From Spirometra erinaceieuropaei (taxonomy: Eukaryota; Platyhelminthes; Cestoda; Diphyllobothriidea; Diphyllobothriidae): a DNA stretch of 64,000 nt. The DNA is taken from assembly GCA_902702965.1 (NCBI GenBank), contig CACRXP010000614.1:332594-396593 (forward strand). Direction: 5' to 3'. The translations under genes were made by a program, and so were the position numbers. The notes beneath the pieces are model-generated. The model was given only the letters and a program-made list of their open reading frames with translations. It had not been told where the DNA came from and made no database searches. Shown in pieces: positions 1 through 11,031 of the stretch (within the stretch, counting starts at the first letter, position 1; every line of letters starts with the position of its first letter).

Positions 1-64
1 ACTGAACACATACTGCCTGCTTTACGCCACCGACCGAGGCGTATGTTCCTCCTACGCCTTCTCC

Positions 65-835
65 NNNNNNNNNNNNNNNNNNNNNNNNNNNNNNNNNNNN
101 NNNNNNNNNNNNNNNNNNNNNNNNNNNNNNNNNNNNNNNNNNNNNNNNNNNNNNNNNNNNNNNNNNNNNNNNNNNNNNNNNNNNNNNNNNNNNNNNNNNN
201 NNNNNNNNNNNNNNNNNNNNNNNNNNNNNNNNNNNNNNNNNNNNNNNNNNNNNNNNNNNNNNNNNNNNNNNNNNNNNNNNNNNNNNNNNNNNNNNNNNNN
301 NNNNNNNNNNNNNNNNNNNNNNNNNNNNNNNNNNNNNNNNNNNNNNNNNNNNNNNNNNNNNNNNNNNNNNNNNNNNNNNNNNNNNNNNNNNNNNNNNNNN
401 NNNNNNNNNNNNNNNNNNNNNNNNNNNNNNNNNNNNNNNNNNNNNNNNNNNNNNNNNNNNNNNNNNNNNNNNNNNNNNNNNNNNNNNNNNNNNNNNNNNN
501 NNNNNNNNNNNNNNNNNNNNNNNNNNNNNNNNNNNNNNNNNNNNNNNNNNNNNNNNNNNNNNNNNNNNNNNNNNNNNNNNNNNNNNNNNNNNNNNNNNNN
601 NNNNNNNNNNNNNNNNNNNNNNNNNNNNNNNNNNNNNNNNNNNNNNNNNNNNNNNNNNNNNNNNNNNNNNNNNNNNNNNNNNNNNNNNNNNNNNNNNNNN
701 NNNNNNNNNNNNNNNNNNNNNNNNNNNNNNNNNNNNNNNNNNNNNNNNNNNNNNNNNNNNNNNNNNNNNNNNNNNNNNNNNNNNNNNNNNNNNNNNNNNN
801 NNNNNNNNNNNNNNNNNNNNNNNNNNNNNNNNNNN
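65..835. other. assembly gap (771 N)
   Basis: An uninterrupted run of N. The 64 bases before it hold nothing recognisable. Whatever polyprotein precedes the remnant at 836 is hidden here. Confidence 0.99.
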
Positions 836-960
836 GCAACAGCTTAGGGGCAGAGAGGCCAGTGACTGCACAAAGCGGCACAGAGGTAGAAAATACCGCC
901 CTGAGAAGATCGACACGAATCCGCAAATCCGTCCAACGCTTTCAGGACGAATCTTATTAG
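836..960 (+). pseudogene. C-terminus of an LTR-retrotransposon polyprotein
   Basis: The reading frame leaving the gap ends with RRSTRIRKSVQRFQDESY and a stop codon. A basic R-R-S-T-R-x-R tail with a following RF is common at the C-terminus of LTR-retrotransposon integrase/Pol proteins. Only about 40 residues are visible, so Gypsy, BEL and Copia cannot be separated. The following 961-1287 holds no gene that I can support. Confidence 0.5.
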
Positions 961-1689
961 AACATTGTCTAATTATCCATTATTACATTTACTGTTACCC
1001 TTCCTCCCCTCCTCCTCCTCTCCTGAGCCTAGTGTGAGGGGAGCGTCGACCAACACCAGACCGAATAAACATGAACCCAGAGTGGGAGTGAGAGTGCATA
1101 CTCACAGGAATATTCCTGCAACTAACGTCGAAGTTGAACTCGGGGGAGCCTCATCATCGGTCAGACCAATTATCCAACAAAATTAGTCGAATGGAGGTGC
1201 TGTGGACAGATCATAATGCATAGTCGTCTAAGAACTTCGTGAATCAACAAACAATAACTCCAGATGTTGGATAAATGATGTTATTATGACCTTGCAAGAG
1301 TGTCTGGGTAGCATAATAAAAGAAGATGGAGCCATTAAGATTCTGAAACTTTTCAGACTAAACAGTAAAGATACTGCGAGCTCTCAAGGGATGAAACCAA
1401 GGCCTTTAAAGATAGTTTTAGAAAGAAAACGTCAGAGGGATCTTCTACTTGAACGAACAGTAGAGGGACCCATGACCATAGAGGTCTTTTTTTCAACCGG
1501 ATTACTCAGTACAAGAGAGAATGAAATGGAGGGCTCTGAAGGCGGAGATGGCGACCTTGAAAGAAAAAGGAGTGAAAGGACTAGTAATAATGGACGGAGT
1601 GATTGTTCGACGACAAGAACCCCTCTTGTGGAGGACACCTGTCATACTAACGAAGGCCACATGGCCGGGCGACTAATTCGACGCAACAA

Positions 1690-2400
1690 CCTACATAAAA
1701 TTAAGTTCTTCTACGGAAATTTACAAAGCCTCTTGAACAAACTCGACGAACTTAGAATAATTGTGGCCGAACTATGTCCTAATGATATTGCATTAACTGA
1801 AGCGTGGCTAACCCCAGATGTCACCGACCGTTAGATGGTTATCAAGTGCAAAGATGAGACCGAACCAAAAAGCGAGGTGGCGGAGTTGCCCCATACATCA
1901 GCAATGCGGTCAAATATAACCCTGTTGAAGAATGTGCAAATGAGCATGTTCTGGAGATGCTGCAGTGTCATTTACTGGTCCTCAAAGTCAAAAACGTTAC
2001 TATCATCGTTGTATATAGGCATGCAAATCAACCTGCCGACGAAGATCAAGCATTAATAACTCGATTCCGCGAGGACCGTCGAAAGCAAGACATTATTATT
2101 GTAGGAGATTTCAATGCTCCGCGGATTAACTGGGACCGTATGACAGTTAAGGGCCACAGACAAGGATTCGACCAGATGCTAGTAAACATGGCAGTTGATG
2201 AATTTCTGTTTCAACACGTACGAACTGTGACTCGGATGCTTGAAGGTCAGAGAGCTAGTTGCCAAGACCTTGTATTTACCAAGAACGAGGAAAGCGTTGA
2301 TGAAATAAATGAAGGCCCGCCCCTACGTTCTTATGATCACATGAAAATAATGGGGGATGGAAGGGGGCACTCACCGAGCCTTCATACGGAACTCACTCGT
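1690..2400 (+). pseudogene. apurinic-type endonuclease domain of the family 1 element
   Basis: The first half reads KIKFFYGNLQSLLNKLDEL, followed by a TEAWLTPD motif of the L1/CR1 endonuclease fold. It stops at 1832. The second half continues in another frame with IIVVYRHANQP and then IIIVGDFNAPRINWD, the conserved GDFN block, and ends near 2400 with SYDHMKI. This domain nicks target DNA for target-primed reverse transcription. The frameshift and the insertion at 2402 inactivate it. Confidence 0.8.
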
Positions 2401-2401
2401 A

Positions 2402-2540
2402 CCGTTGTGCCTTAAGGGCTCTCTCTCGAGCCCAACCAGCAGCCGCACAGTGGCGCATGATATATAGGCAGAATGCTACTACCGACAAAGTCAAGGGAGA
2501 CCAGTCCCCCTTGTCTTTGTCGGTAATAGCATTCTGCCTC
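2402..2540 (+). repeat. short hairpin-bearing interspersed element, copy 1
   Basis: This block interrupts the family 1 coding region. It has three consecutive self-complementary parts: GGGCTC..GAGCCC at 2412-2430, a GC-rich part around 2440-2455, and a long stem in which AGGCAGAATGCTACTACCG and CTTTGTCGGTAATAGCATTC face each other around a loop near 2497-2508. The same order of parts recurs in opposite orientation at 26588-26717, and a partial copy sits at 46064-46108. It may be a SINE or MITE; I do not recognise the family. Confidence 0.7.
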
Positions 2541-2986
2541 TTAATGTAGGAGTCGACACTCGCATCTGTCCCCGAACGTAGTTCAAAGTCGTTAAGAAAT
2601 GTCTGTCGGGGTAACTTTAAAGCAACGACATCAGAGACTGAACACACAATATGGACTGAAGCATTACGAGGAGACGTCAACAAATCCTGGACTATTTTCA
2701 AATCAACTATGAGAGACCTGATTGAAAGATAATGTCCCCTCAAGAAACATCCAACCGGAAACAAATCCGAATGGCCGACAACATCGGTTAAGAAGGAAAT
2801 CGGGAAAAAACGCAAACTGTGGAAAATCTTCTTACAAACGGAGAGTCCAAAAAAATTCAGAAATTCAGACAACAACCAACCTTATGCAAAAGTCTCATCC
2901 AAGAAGTGCCATCGTCTTATGAACTAAAGCGCCTAGAAGAGGCTTAGCAAAAACCTAAAACGTTCTATGCATATGTCAGGAGTATT

Positions 2987-3826
2987 ATGCAAAACCGGGA
3001 CCACCTGGCAACCTTAAAGTACAAAAATGATCGAATTTTGAGCGATGGCTTTCAAAAAGCCGAGCCTCTTTCCGAGTTTTTCCAAAGTGTCTACACCACG
3101 GAACCACCCCTCCAGTCCTGTTCTCTTCCACTGCCCGCGAACCAACCACTTATAATCACAGTATTTTTTACTCCGCAGTTAGTTTTATCTGAAATCAATA
3201 AGCTGGATCCGGCCAAGTCACCTGGACCAGATGAGATCCCAGGTATACTCCTGCGTCAGAGAGCTGAAGAATTAACAGGGCCACGTTCTATAATCTTCCA
3301 AAAATCGCTGGAAGCTGGCAAACTACCTGACAGAGGGAAGTTGGCATACGTCGTACCTATCCACATGGGAGGATCACGGCTCTGTCCCACTAACTACCGG
3401 CCGGTGAGTTTGACATGCATTTGCTGCAAACTGATGGAAAAATTAGTTAAAATATCAATAACATCACTCGATACATTCTGCTGTCACATCACCTCAGCTC
3501 AGCATGACTTCTGCGAAAAGAGGTCCTGCCTCATAAACCTGCTTTCCTCACTCGAACATTGGTCAAAGGCCATGGATGAAGGACATCCGGTTGATGCCAT
3601 TTACTTCGACTTCAGCAAGGCGTTCGATTGTGTCCCACAAAAGTGCCTCATTCAAAAGTTGTCAGAAGTAGGGATAAGAGGAAATCTTCTGAACTGGATT
3701 CAAGATTTCCTTAACGGTCGACGAAAAAAGTCATTGCGGGTGGCTACTGCTCAGAATGCGCACCTGTTAGGAGTGGAGTCCCACAGGGCTCAGTTCCTGG
3801 GCCACTCCTATTTAATATCTATGTAA
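2987..3826 (+). pseudogene. reverse transcriptase domain, family 1 copy 1
   Basis: This 279-residue frame carries the RVT_1 landmarks in order: SPGPDEIPGILL (about residue 80), NYRPVSLTCICCKLMEK (about 140) and AIYFDFSKAFDCVP (about 205). It stops before the catalytic FADD block, which is in another frame at about 3870. Sequence order and the SPGPDEIP/YRPVSL wording are typical of the CR1/Jockey group. Close copies lie at 60420-61100 and, for the C-terminal part, at 40395-40830. Confidence 0.85.
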
Positions 3827-4109
3827 ATGATATAGTACGGGGGGGGGAAATCGGACATAGCGCTCTTTGCAGACGATCTTAAACTTTGGAGGGCGATAAA
3901 AGATGAAGATGGCGTCAAAATACCACAAGAGGACGTAGAGAATTTGCACGCATGGAGCGAGAAGTGGTGCATGAAATTCAACGTCAAAACTATGCAGTAA
4001 ATCACGTAGTATCAGCGAGGCGAAGAACGAATGCATCCCCACGACAGTATCTCCTGGAAAATTAACCACTTAAAACCGTGGACATGCAAACAGATGTCAG
4101 TGCATTCAT

Positions 4110-6180
4110 TTAGTGAGAGAGAAAGAGAGGAGTTCGATTTATTTTGGAATCGTAAGTTCAAAATTTTCGGCAAAATATTGGCTCCACTCACTGTGGGCGG
4201 TAAATAAGTTAAGCGATTACTCAAGAGTCAAAGAAACGATTATTATGGGGATAGTTCAAGTCATAGCTTCTGTATTTCTGCCTCCTCGCACGTCATATAG
4301 CGCGCTACGAATGGCAATACAGAAACTTGATAAGCCGATGTGCGACAGGATATAAGTCGGAAGCTGCGACGCATCGGCGCGAAGACATCGCAGACATAAT
4401 TTCAGAACGCAAGGGATGGGCAACGTCATCTAGAATTTGACTAGCAAATTGCTTGACCGCATTAAAGTGTCGTTGTAAGATACTGTCAACTAAAATAAGA
4501 TAAGAAAAGCCAGCAGCAGTAGAAGGGATCATGCGGAGGACTCGTTTAAAAACTAAAACATCCTTTTTTAGCAAAGCAGGAAAAGTGACAGGAGAGCAGC
4601 ATAGGATAAGAGGAAGAATGCAGGCATCAATGAATCGCCAGACTAAGGTTTGAGGTGTGTGGTAGGAACGTAAACGACGTATGTAGTAAAGTAGTTTAAG
4701 AACTTTACTAAATAGGGACTCAATATGGAGGGAAAAAGAAAGATTTGAGGACAAAGTAACGCCGAGATACCTGAAAGAGGATACTTCGTTAGGAAGAATG
4801 TCAGAGTAATTAGGGCCGCAGTCGAAAAATACACTGAACGGATTTTTGGTTGTTAATTAGCACACCATTTTCCTCCGACCATAATAGGACACGGTTTAGG
4901 CCATCCTTTAGAGACCGGAGGTGTGTCTGACTTTTGAGAGGGTGTCCACCAACCACATCATCAGCATACTTGACCAGAAGACAGTGATTAGGTGACCTTA
5001 GATCGTCAGTGTGGAAGGAGAAAAGGTGAGGGGATAGAATGGGACCTTGAAGAACACCGCAGTCATTGGGAAGGGTCGAAAATTTCCGCTTGCCAGATTG
5101 GACAAATTTGGTGCGGAAGGTAAAATAATCGCTAAGCCATAGACGACCCAGACAGGAGAGCCGCATGCGGAGGTTTTGGAAAGGAGAAGGGGGCGCGGGA
5201 CGGTATTAAAGGCGGAGGAGTAATCAAGAAAAGCGCACGCATACTCGCGGCAACACTTGTCAAATGATTTTAGAGCAGAGTGGACCACAAGAGCAGCATC
5301 ATCTAAAGTAATCCGTTTGGCTTTGTATGCAAATTTTAAAGGGTCGGGAAAATTGGAACGAAAAGACATTATGATATCTAGGGCAACTCTTTCAGCAAGC
5401 TTTAGTATTGCAGAGGATCAGGCAATTGGATGAAAAGATTTAGGACCAAAGTTAGCGGGCTTTTTAGGGATTGGAGTGATTCTCACTGTACGCCAGGCGT
5501 CGGGAATCTTAGACTCCATGAAAGACATATTGATTAGGTGCGTTATATAGGGGCTATCTGAGAACCGCAAGATTTAAGAAGAAAAGGCGAGACACCATCC
5601 GGTCCGACAGCTGTTGATCCACGGACCTTTTTAAGGTGTTTCTCTACTGTTGCCAAAGACACGGGTTAGAATGTAATCGGTGATAGGGGAATGTCATCTA
5701 TGGGAAGATGGGAGTCATTGTGACTAAATATAAAATTCTTATTTAGGCGGTCTAAATCTGCATCTACATGCACCCGTGTGTTGCGATTGCCAGTGAGACG
5801 CTGGAGATTTTTCCAAATCTCAGATAAGGAAGAGGGGAAAGGGGCGGAGGAAGAAAAGGATAAACGGTGGCTGACAGACAGACTATTTAGTCTGTCAGTC
5901 TATGTTTTTATCAAGACGGTGATGTCCTTAAGGCTATCACGTAAGCCTAGCTTGTAAAGGAGTTCTTTTTTACGTCTTACTTGTCCCCCCAACTCACTGA
6001 ACGAACAGACTTGCAAACCTCTCTTATGCGGCTCCATACTGGCACATTCTGTCCACGGATCTTACTGTTCGTGAAAACCACTGACCCCTCGTACTTGCAG
6101 CAGGTTTTGTCTTCTGCTTCTTCACTGTTCGACAATTCAGTATGAAACTCTCCGTACGGACGAAATGTCAGGTTTGTCAT
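4110..6180 (-). mobile_element. second non-LTR retrotransposon family (family 2), copy 1, broken
   Basis: Reading from 6180 down, fragments of one reverse transcriptase appear in several frames. They include a link segment ending in VSWGDK, DDAALVVHSALKSFDKCCRE near 5300, ACAFLDYSSAFNTVPRPLLL near 5220, VLQGPILSPHLFSF near 5040 and LVKYADDVVGGHPLKS near 4960, which is the catalytic YADD box. A thumb/C-terminal part follows (4754-4305). The 3' UTR ends at about 4113 in an AATAAA-like signal and a CTCTCT-rich tail. It shares this organisation with 55750-58107 and with the deleted copy at 37783-38760. It lies directly against the truncated family 1 element, as expected for insertion into it. Confidence 0.85.
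4810..5369 (-). pseudogene. reverse transcriptase palm region, family 2 copy 1
   Basis: Two overlapping frames carry the palm domain. The upstream one includes LDYSSAFNTVPRPLLL (motif A) and the downstream one KYADDVVGGHPLKSQTHL (motif C, catalytic Asp pair). The frame change falls near 5160. The wording resembles Rex/CR1-type non-LTR polymerases. Many frameshifts exclude a functional protein. Confidence 0.8.
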
Positions 6181-6266
6181 AGTAGCGCTTAAAATTTAGA
6201 AAATTGACTAGGTTTCCAGCAGATTTGGCCAGTTGTTTTGCATCCTCTTAGGTCAAAAATAATCTT

Positions 6267-6506
6267 ATGTCCAAAACATTACTTTTCCTCTTGTCTCTGT
6301 TGGTGCCATTAATTGTCTTGCAATGACTTAGCTCTGGGCGCATTCTGCAAGGCTTGTGAGTGCGTGCCAATCGCAGCCCTGTTCTCATGTCCAAAAAATT
6401 ACTTTTCCCCTTGTCTCTGTTGGTGTCATTAATTGTCTTGCAGTGGCGCAACTCCGGGTGCATTTTGCAGGGCACGTACGCGCGTGCCAATCACAGCCTG
6501 GTTCTC
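6267..6506 (+). repeat. diverged 120-bp tandem duplication
   Basis: Two units start at 6267 and 6387. Both begin ATGTCCAAAA, run through CTTGTCTCTGTTGGTG and ATTAATTGTCTTGCA, and end in CGTGCCAATC-CAGCC. A third, more distant relative of the second half occurs at 7320-7410. I see no convincing gene in it. The plus and minus open frames here are mirror images of the repeat. Confidence 0.75.
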
Positions 6507-6760
6507 GGTCAATGACACCTGTACAAATTGTCCAATCATCGCTGAGGCTGATTCAGACATGTCCTCGTTGAAACCGCTGTACGAATGCTCCGCTGTTTCA
6601 CACTCGTGGACGGTGCTCACGCGGCGTTGGACGGGCCCTCCTTCGACTGATGACTCCAACTAACCTCTTCTCTGATAGTTCTGTACAGAATACAACCCCC
6701 TCCCAACTAGTGTCCTACTTCCTCTCTTCCTGTTTGGAACTGGCCTGATGGTCGTAGTAG
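6430..6760. repeat. interspersed repeat, related to 7310-7650
   Basis: The run from GGCGCAACTCCGGG through TGGTTCTCGGTCAATG, a GTCCAATCATC block, GCGGCGTTGGACG and CTGATAGTTCTGTACAGAATAC is matched in the same order at 7325-7600 (GGCCCAACTCCGGG, TGGTTCTCGGCCAATG, GGCCAATCATC, GCGGCGTCGGACG, CTAATAGTTTTGCGCAGAATAC). It is a diverged repeat of about 300 bp with no coding signal. Confidence 0.65.
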
Positions 6761-7309
6761 CTAGGCTCTTACTAGGATATAAGCGGTCTCGACTTTAATT
6801 AACCCGACGTAATACAAACACGCAATTGCTACGGGTGGCTGAGCTCAAGTATCGCTAATTTCTCCTCTCGACTTTAACTACATATCCCTGCGTCGCTTGG
6901 TGGGAGCGCGATATGGAGGAGGTAGCTATCGGCATCCCGTCGTGAATCGAGATGTCGGTCATCAAACAATCTCAACCTATAGATTCATGGTCATGTTTCC
7001 GTTCCAATCCAATAGCACAGACCCTCTAACAGTGTCGACGTTCGGCATCATTCCCACTATCCGATATCTTACCTATTCGGACAACAGTATCTCTGCCTTC
7101 AAAGTGGCGACTACCAACACGGCACACGCATTTGTCATGGATGTTCAACTCTACCACCTGCTTTCTCCAGTCCCTCTGTCGACCTGGCTCCTTCCTGCCG
7201 GCTGCATCCGCCCACGCTGCCGATAGTACTGTCCTTGGTGCGCTTCTCATTCATTTAACTTAATTATTTTTCTTCTATTCGAAATTGTCATCTGAACCCC
7301 GGTCTGGGA

Positions 7310-7650
7310 TGGGAGAACTTGTAGTGGCCCAACTCCGGGCAGATTTTGCAACGCTGAGCATCCCGCGACTACCTGTACGTGCGTATCGATTGCAGCGTGG
7401 TTCTCGGCCAATGTCAGTTGTCCAAACTGGCCAATCATCTTCGGGGCTGACTTAGACGTGACCTCGCAGACGACGTTGGGCGACTGAGCCACTGTCTCAC
7501 CCTCACTGATGCTCTTGCGGCGTCGGACGTGTCCTCGCCCGACTGCCAACTCCTACCAACCTCCTATCTAATAGTTTTGCGCAGAATACAATGTCTTCTT
7601 AACTGGCGTTCCACTTCTCTTCCTGTACATAACTGGTCGTGATGACTTGG
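7310..7650. repeat. interspersed repeat, second copy of the 6430-6760 unit
   Basis: This is collinear with 6430-6760, with the same blocks in the same order. The region 6760-7310 between the copies, and 7650-8284 after them, contain no gene I can support. Confidence 0.6.
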
Positions 7651-8283
7651 GTCTCACAATGACGGAAGGAGCGACGATAGTTTTTGCTCACGTCAGCATT
7701 ACTGTTTTTTGTTGATAAAGGGCACGTTGATAGAAGCTTTACACTTGTGTCCGCGGCAACAAAGGTCAGAGTCAACGCAACCTGAAGTGTAGTGCTCAGA
7801 TGCGCCTTACGTGGACATCGGTCAGAGTCTATTATTGTCTAGCAAGGAAGGATAAGGACTCTTGACACTGGTCAGATAATCACCTGTACGGCGCCTTAGA
7901 CGCATGAATAACAGTTATCGATGTGTTCAGACATGTTTTTTAACAGATTAGGGGGATTCACTTGGCGTGGTTGAGTGTGGGCGGCTATGCGTGCTACGTG
8001 CTTAACAGAAGGTCGGGTACATTAACTACTGATGCTCATTATAAAGATGGATATCTCCCCGGGAAGCTGGAATGCTAACATAAAATGCAAGGCTCAATAA
8101 TTTATTTCTGAAACTCGAGGTCCTCTAGGGTGTCACGTCATTTACCGTCCTTTTGCTTGTGCTGATGTCTCCTTTTCAGCGTTACGCATCCTCGGATTTG
8201 TCTCCTTCCAACTACGAGGCACACTGACAACATAACCTCATCTCAGAAGTAGAAGATGCGATCACTGTAACCAACATTTTATT

Positions 8284-8581
8284 GACCTAACCTTTCGAAT
8301 TCTCACTCGAAGGCATCATCAGAGACGGCCGCAGATAAGGGCAGTGGAAGCCCAACGACTGCAGTATTTATAGTACGTAGCTGCTGTGATGCAGCACGCG
8401 TACCATTCATAAATGCCCTCGTGAGCAATGCTGGGGGGTTTAGGGATTGTAATTGAGGCGATGAGTCCTTAATTGCCGCGATTTCATCATGAATGTTGGA
8501 TGTTGGCGTGATGATGACTCGGCAATTTCGCCCAATGCCAGTGGGCTTTGTGTTCGCCCGCGCATTCCGCACAGGAATCAT
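8284..8581 (-). mobile_element. Penelope-like element 3' remnant with decayed hammerhead
   Basis: The minus-strand frame reads RVIITPTSNIHDEIAAI and ends in SAAVSDDAFE. The fragment at 50552-50839 has QAIITPTSNARDKITAI in the same relative place, downstream of a GIY-YIG domain. Overlapping its end, the minus strand carries CTGATGA (about 8330-8324) and GAAA about 20 bases later, so this is probably the decayed hammerhead of that element. The RT and GIY-YIG parts are absent, so this is only a 3' piece. The plus-strand open frames here (8489-9005) are its mirror or unsupported. Confidence 0.6.
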
Positions 8582-9364
8582 TTCATCTTCTTTAGTGGAG
8601 ACACAGGACAGAGATATCCGTACGTCGTACGTACAATTCGGAAGTCTGTCTGGTGTGACTTACCTGGTTATCCAACAGACACAATCAGTGCACATTGTAC
8701 ACGACTCGTGGATGTCAAACGATTCTGTGACATGCTGCAGACAAGCGGTGTGGGTTCGTAGTGGAGCCCTGGCCTCTGTTTATCGCTCTACTTTAATGCT
8801 TACTTCGATTATCCCATGTGTACTTATAATCGTCGAGGTAATTCGCACATCAGAACGTGACACGGACGTGGTTAGGCAAGCAGGGCCAATGTTCCCTGCC
8901 ACGGATTTTTATGCCGACGATGAGGAGGGATTGACGTTGATTGATACCACAGTCGTTGAAATCTGTATGTTTGGGGTAGGACAATTCTTCAGGATTGTTG
9001 GTTGACCCCGGCGTTTGAAGTGACCGTTCCTCACTAAATCCATCGCATTGAAAACAGTCGTGCGTGTTTAGACCCACTTGTTAATTTAGGCGTTGTTTTT
9101 ATGCGGTCAAACCTCTGGATCCCTACACTATCATGCTTTTGCCTTTAGGCGTGTCGTTCATCACAGTGGAAAGGAAAATTATCTAAGCTTGTAAAGCCAT
9201 GATCACTGGCACCTGTCTGGCCTCTTGCTGCCCAAAATATACGGGGCACGCTTATTTGCTCTGCATCCCCAAAGTCAGTCTTGAATTGGAATTGACTGCT
9301 GGTTTCTCTACAGCATTCCAGATGCAATCTTTCTAAACAAACTTAACTTTCATTAAATCGATTC

Positions 9365-9850
9365 CGTCGAGGTGTGGTTTTGCAGGCCCACATGGTTAAA
9401 ACCATATGGTGAGCCTCCTAAAGCCATTTTAGTAGGTACGATTACGTCGACTTTACATGTATCACGTCTTTGAGCCCTTCGTATTCTTTTAATCCAGCAA
9501 GTGCCTGTGCCCCAATGTGAGTGTTCATACGCCATTCTCGGCTACATCAAGTATCAGTTCACAGGCGCTTTCGTGGGCGTGCATTTAGCCCCGCTTTTGT
9601 CTTATTCAACTAGTGGCTGAGAAGACATGTTAATGAAGTTATTCGGACGGAATGGAACTCCGTTGGTTTCACTATAGAGTCCGCGCACTGCGAACTGACG
9701 CGCGGACCACTTTCGTAATCTTCAAGGTGTGATTTTGCCCTCCCAATGCTCTTAATCCAGGGAGTGGCTGCGTCGCGGAGAGTGTGAACTCGCCACATTC
9801 AGTTACACCTAGCATCGGTTCACACGCGCTTCCCTGCACATACTAACTAA
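9365..9850. repeat. diverged direct repeats
   Basis: The pattern AGGTGTGRTTTTGC, then CTTTTAATCCAG or CTCTTAATCCAG, GTG-rich sequence and CAGTTCACAGGCGCTT or GGTTCACACGCGCTT occurs at 9373-9580 and again at 9726-9830. An inverted relative of the first part lies at 9885-9935. No protein-coding signal is visible. Confidence 0.5.
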
Positions 9851-9935
9851 AATTATTTTTAGGAAGTTAACCTTGTGGTAGCAGTCAAGTGGGGCTGCAA
9901 AACCAAACCTCAACTCGATTCCCTATACCCAGGTA

Positions 9936-11031
9936 ATCACTGAAATGGGAGAAAATGCTACCACCCCAACAACTGAGATTTAATCACACTTGATTTGTAG
10001 GCGTTTTTGCTTTCAGGCATTCTCACCCATATATGTGGCGTCTATGTAATTATGTACTAAGCGTACCTGTTATTTGCATTGGCACTGGTACTATGTACAT
10101 GATCTGCCCAACTCTTGGGCTGTTATTCAGAATAAAAATGAGGAAAGCATGCCTTCAAAAGTGTCGTCTGAGTCTCCAAAACTGTTACCTGAACCTCGCC
10201 TATTCACTTCTATCGGTTGGCAAATACATCCGACAAGGACAGAAACGACGTTCATCAGCCAGTGGTTAATTCCCTGTTACGCAGTTTAGTAGATTGGAAA
10301 TCTAGAAATAAGGAAATTGTCATTTTATGCGGTTAAATATTAAACCCATCTTTTCATCCAGCTAGAGATGTAAGTAAATCTGTTAACATAATAAAATTTA
10401 TATTGTTCTGAATCACAGCTGCAATAACTGCAACACGTGGCCTGTATTCAAACCTGCTTCAAATGCAAGCACAACAATAACGTCAACGATTTTTTTCTAG
10501 AGATGGTTTAGTAAGGAGTCTGTGCAGGATAATTGGCATCCTATGTACATTCGATAAGGTAAGATCTCCGAGACTGGCTACGAATAAACAAAAGACTTAT
10601 ATTCAAGCAGCGATTTCTCTCTCAAATGATGAAGTTCTAATGTCTTCATCTCTTGATCACCTAGTATTGTAGTCCCTATTTCGTTCGCAAGGCTTTCTCT
10701 GCAAAAGCCAGACTCGCGTGCTGCCTGGCCAACACTGAACTGCCAACGTTGTAAGCCCTCTAGTCGATCTGACTAGCAATCGCTCCCGTGTATGCTGCTT
10801 TCCCGTGCGATAGGCCCCAGCGTCCTCTCTGTAGCACCACTAATAATTTAGTCGCGTGACGTTCGTCTTTGGCTTAACAAGTTAAGAGCGAGAGGGCATT
10901 ATTGAAATCTGCGTGTTTCCCCACTTCCGGCTTGTTATGATTTCCTTTAAGCATGAAAGCACAGTTTCAAACTCCAAAAGTATATGAAAAACAGGGCATA
11001 TACAAACGACCACGACGGAATAAACAATTCA
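9936..11031. other. no supported gene
   Basis: Two overlapping plus-strand frames at 10033-10289 have no recognisable motif, signal peptide or splice context. I see no repeat with a partner in the window. The stretch precedes the last exon of the minus-strand gene at 11032. Confidence 0.5.

Larger units (their letters stand above)
1288..4109 (+). mobile_element. CR1-like non-LTR retrotransposon, copy 1 (family 1), broken
   Basis: Order of parts: a region around 1400-1450 reading RPLKIVLERKRQRDLLLER, an apurinic endonuclease domain (about 1690-2400, with VGDFNAPRINW near 2102), a linker (about 2545-2960) and a reverse transcriptase (about 2985-3990). The endonuclease is frameshifted near 1832 and interrupted by a 140-bp hairpin element at 2402-2540. 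The RT stops at 3826, and its FADDLKL motif lies in another frame near 3870. Homology to the copies at 40.4 and 61.2 kb stops abruptly near 4109, where a second element begins. The 3' UTR and tail are missing, so the copy is dead. Confidence 0.88.

Noticed and set aside
43..960. 305-codon open frame at the window start
   Set aside because: Most of it is N. Only the last 40 residues are real sequence and these belong to an LTR element.
2393..2875. 160-codon minus-strand frame
   Set aside because: Mirror of the family 1 element and the hairpin insertion; no motif.
6640..6660. CTGATGA on the plus strand as a ribozyme core
   Set aside because: No GAAA box or stems in the following 60 bases.
8489..9005. 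170-codon plus-strand frame
   Set aside because: Overlaps the Penelope-like remnant in antisense and shows no recognisable domain.
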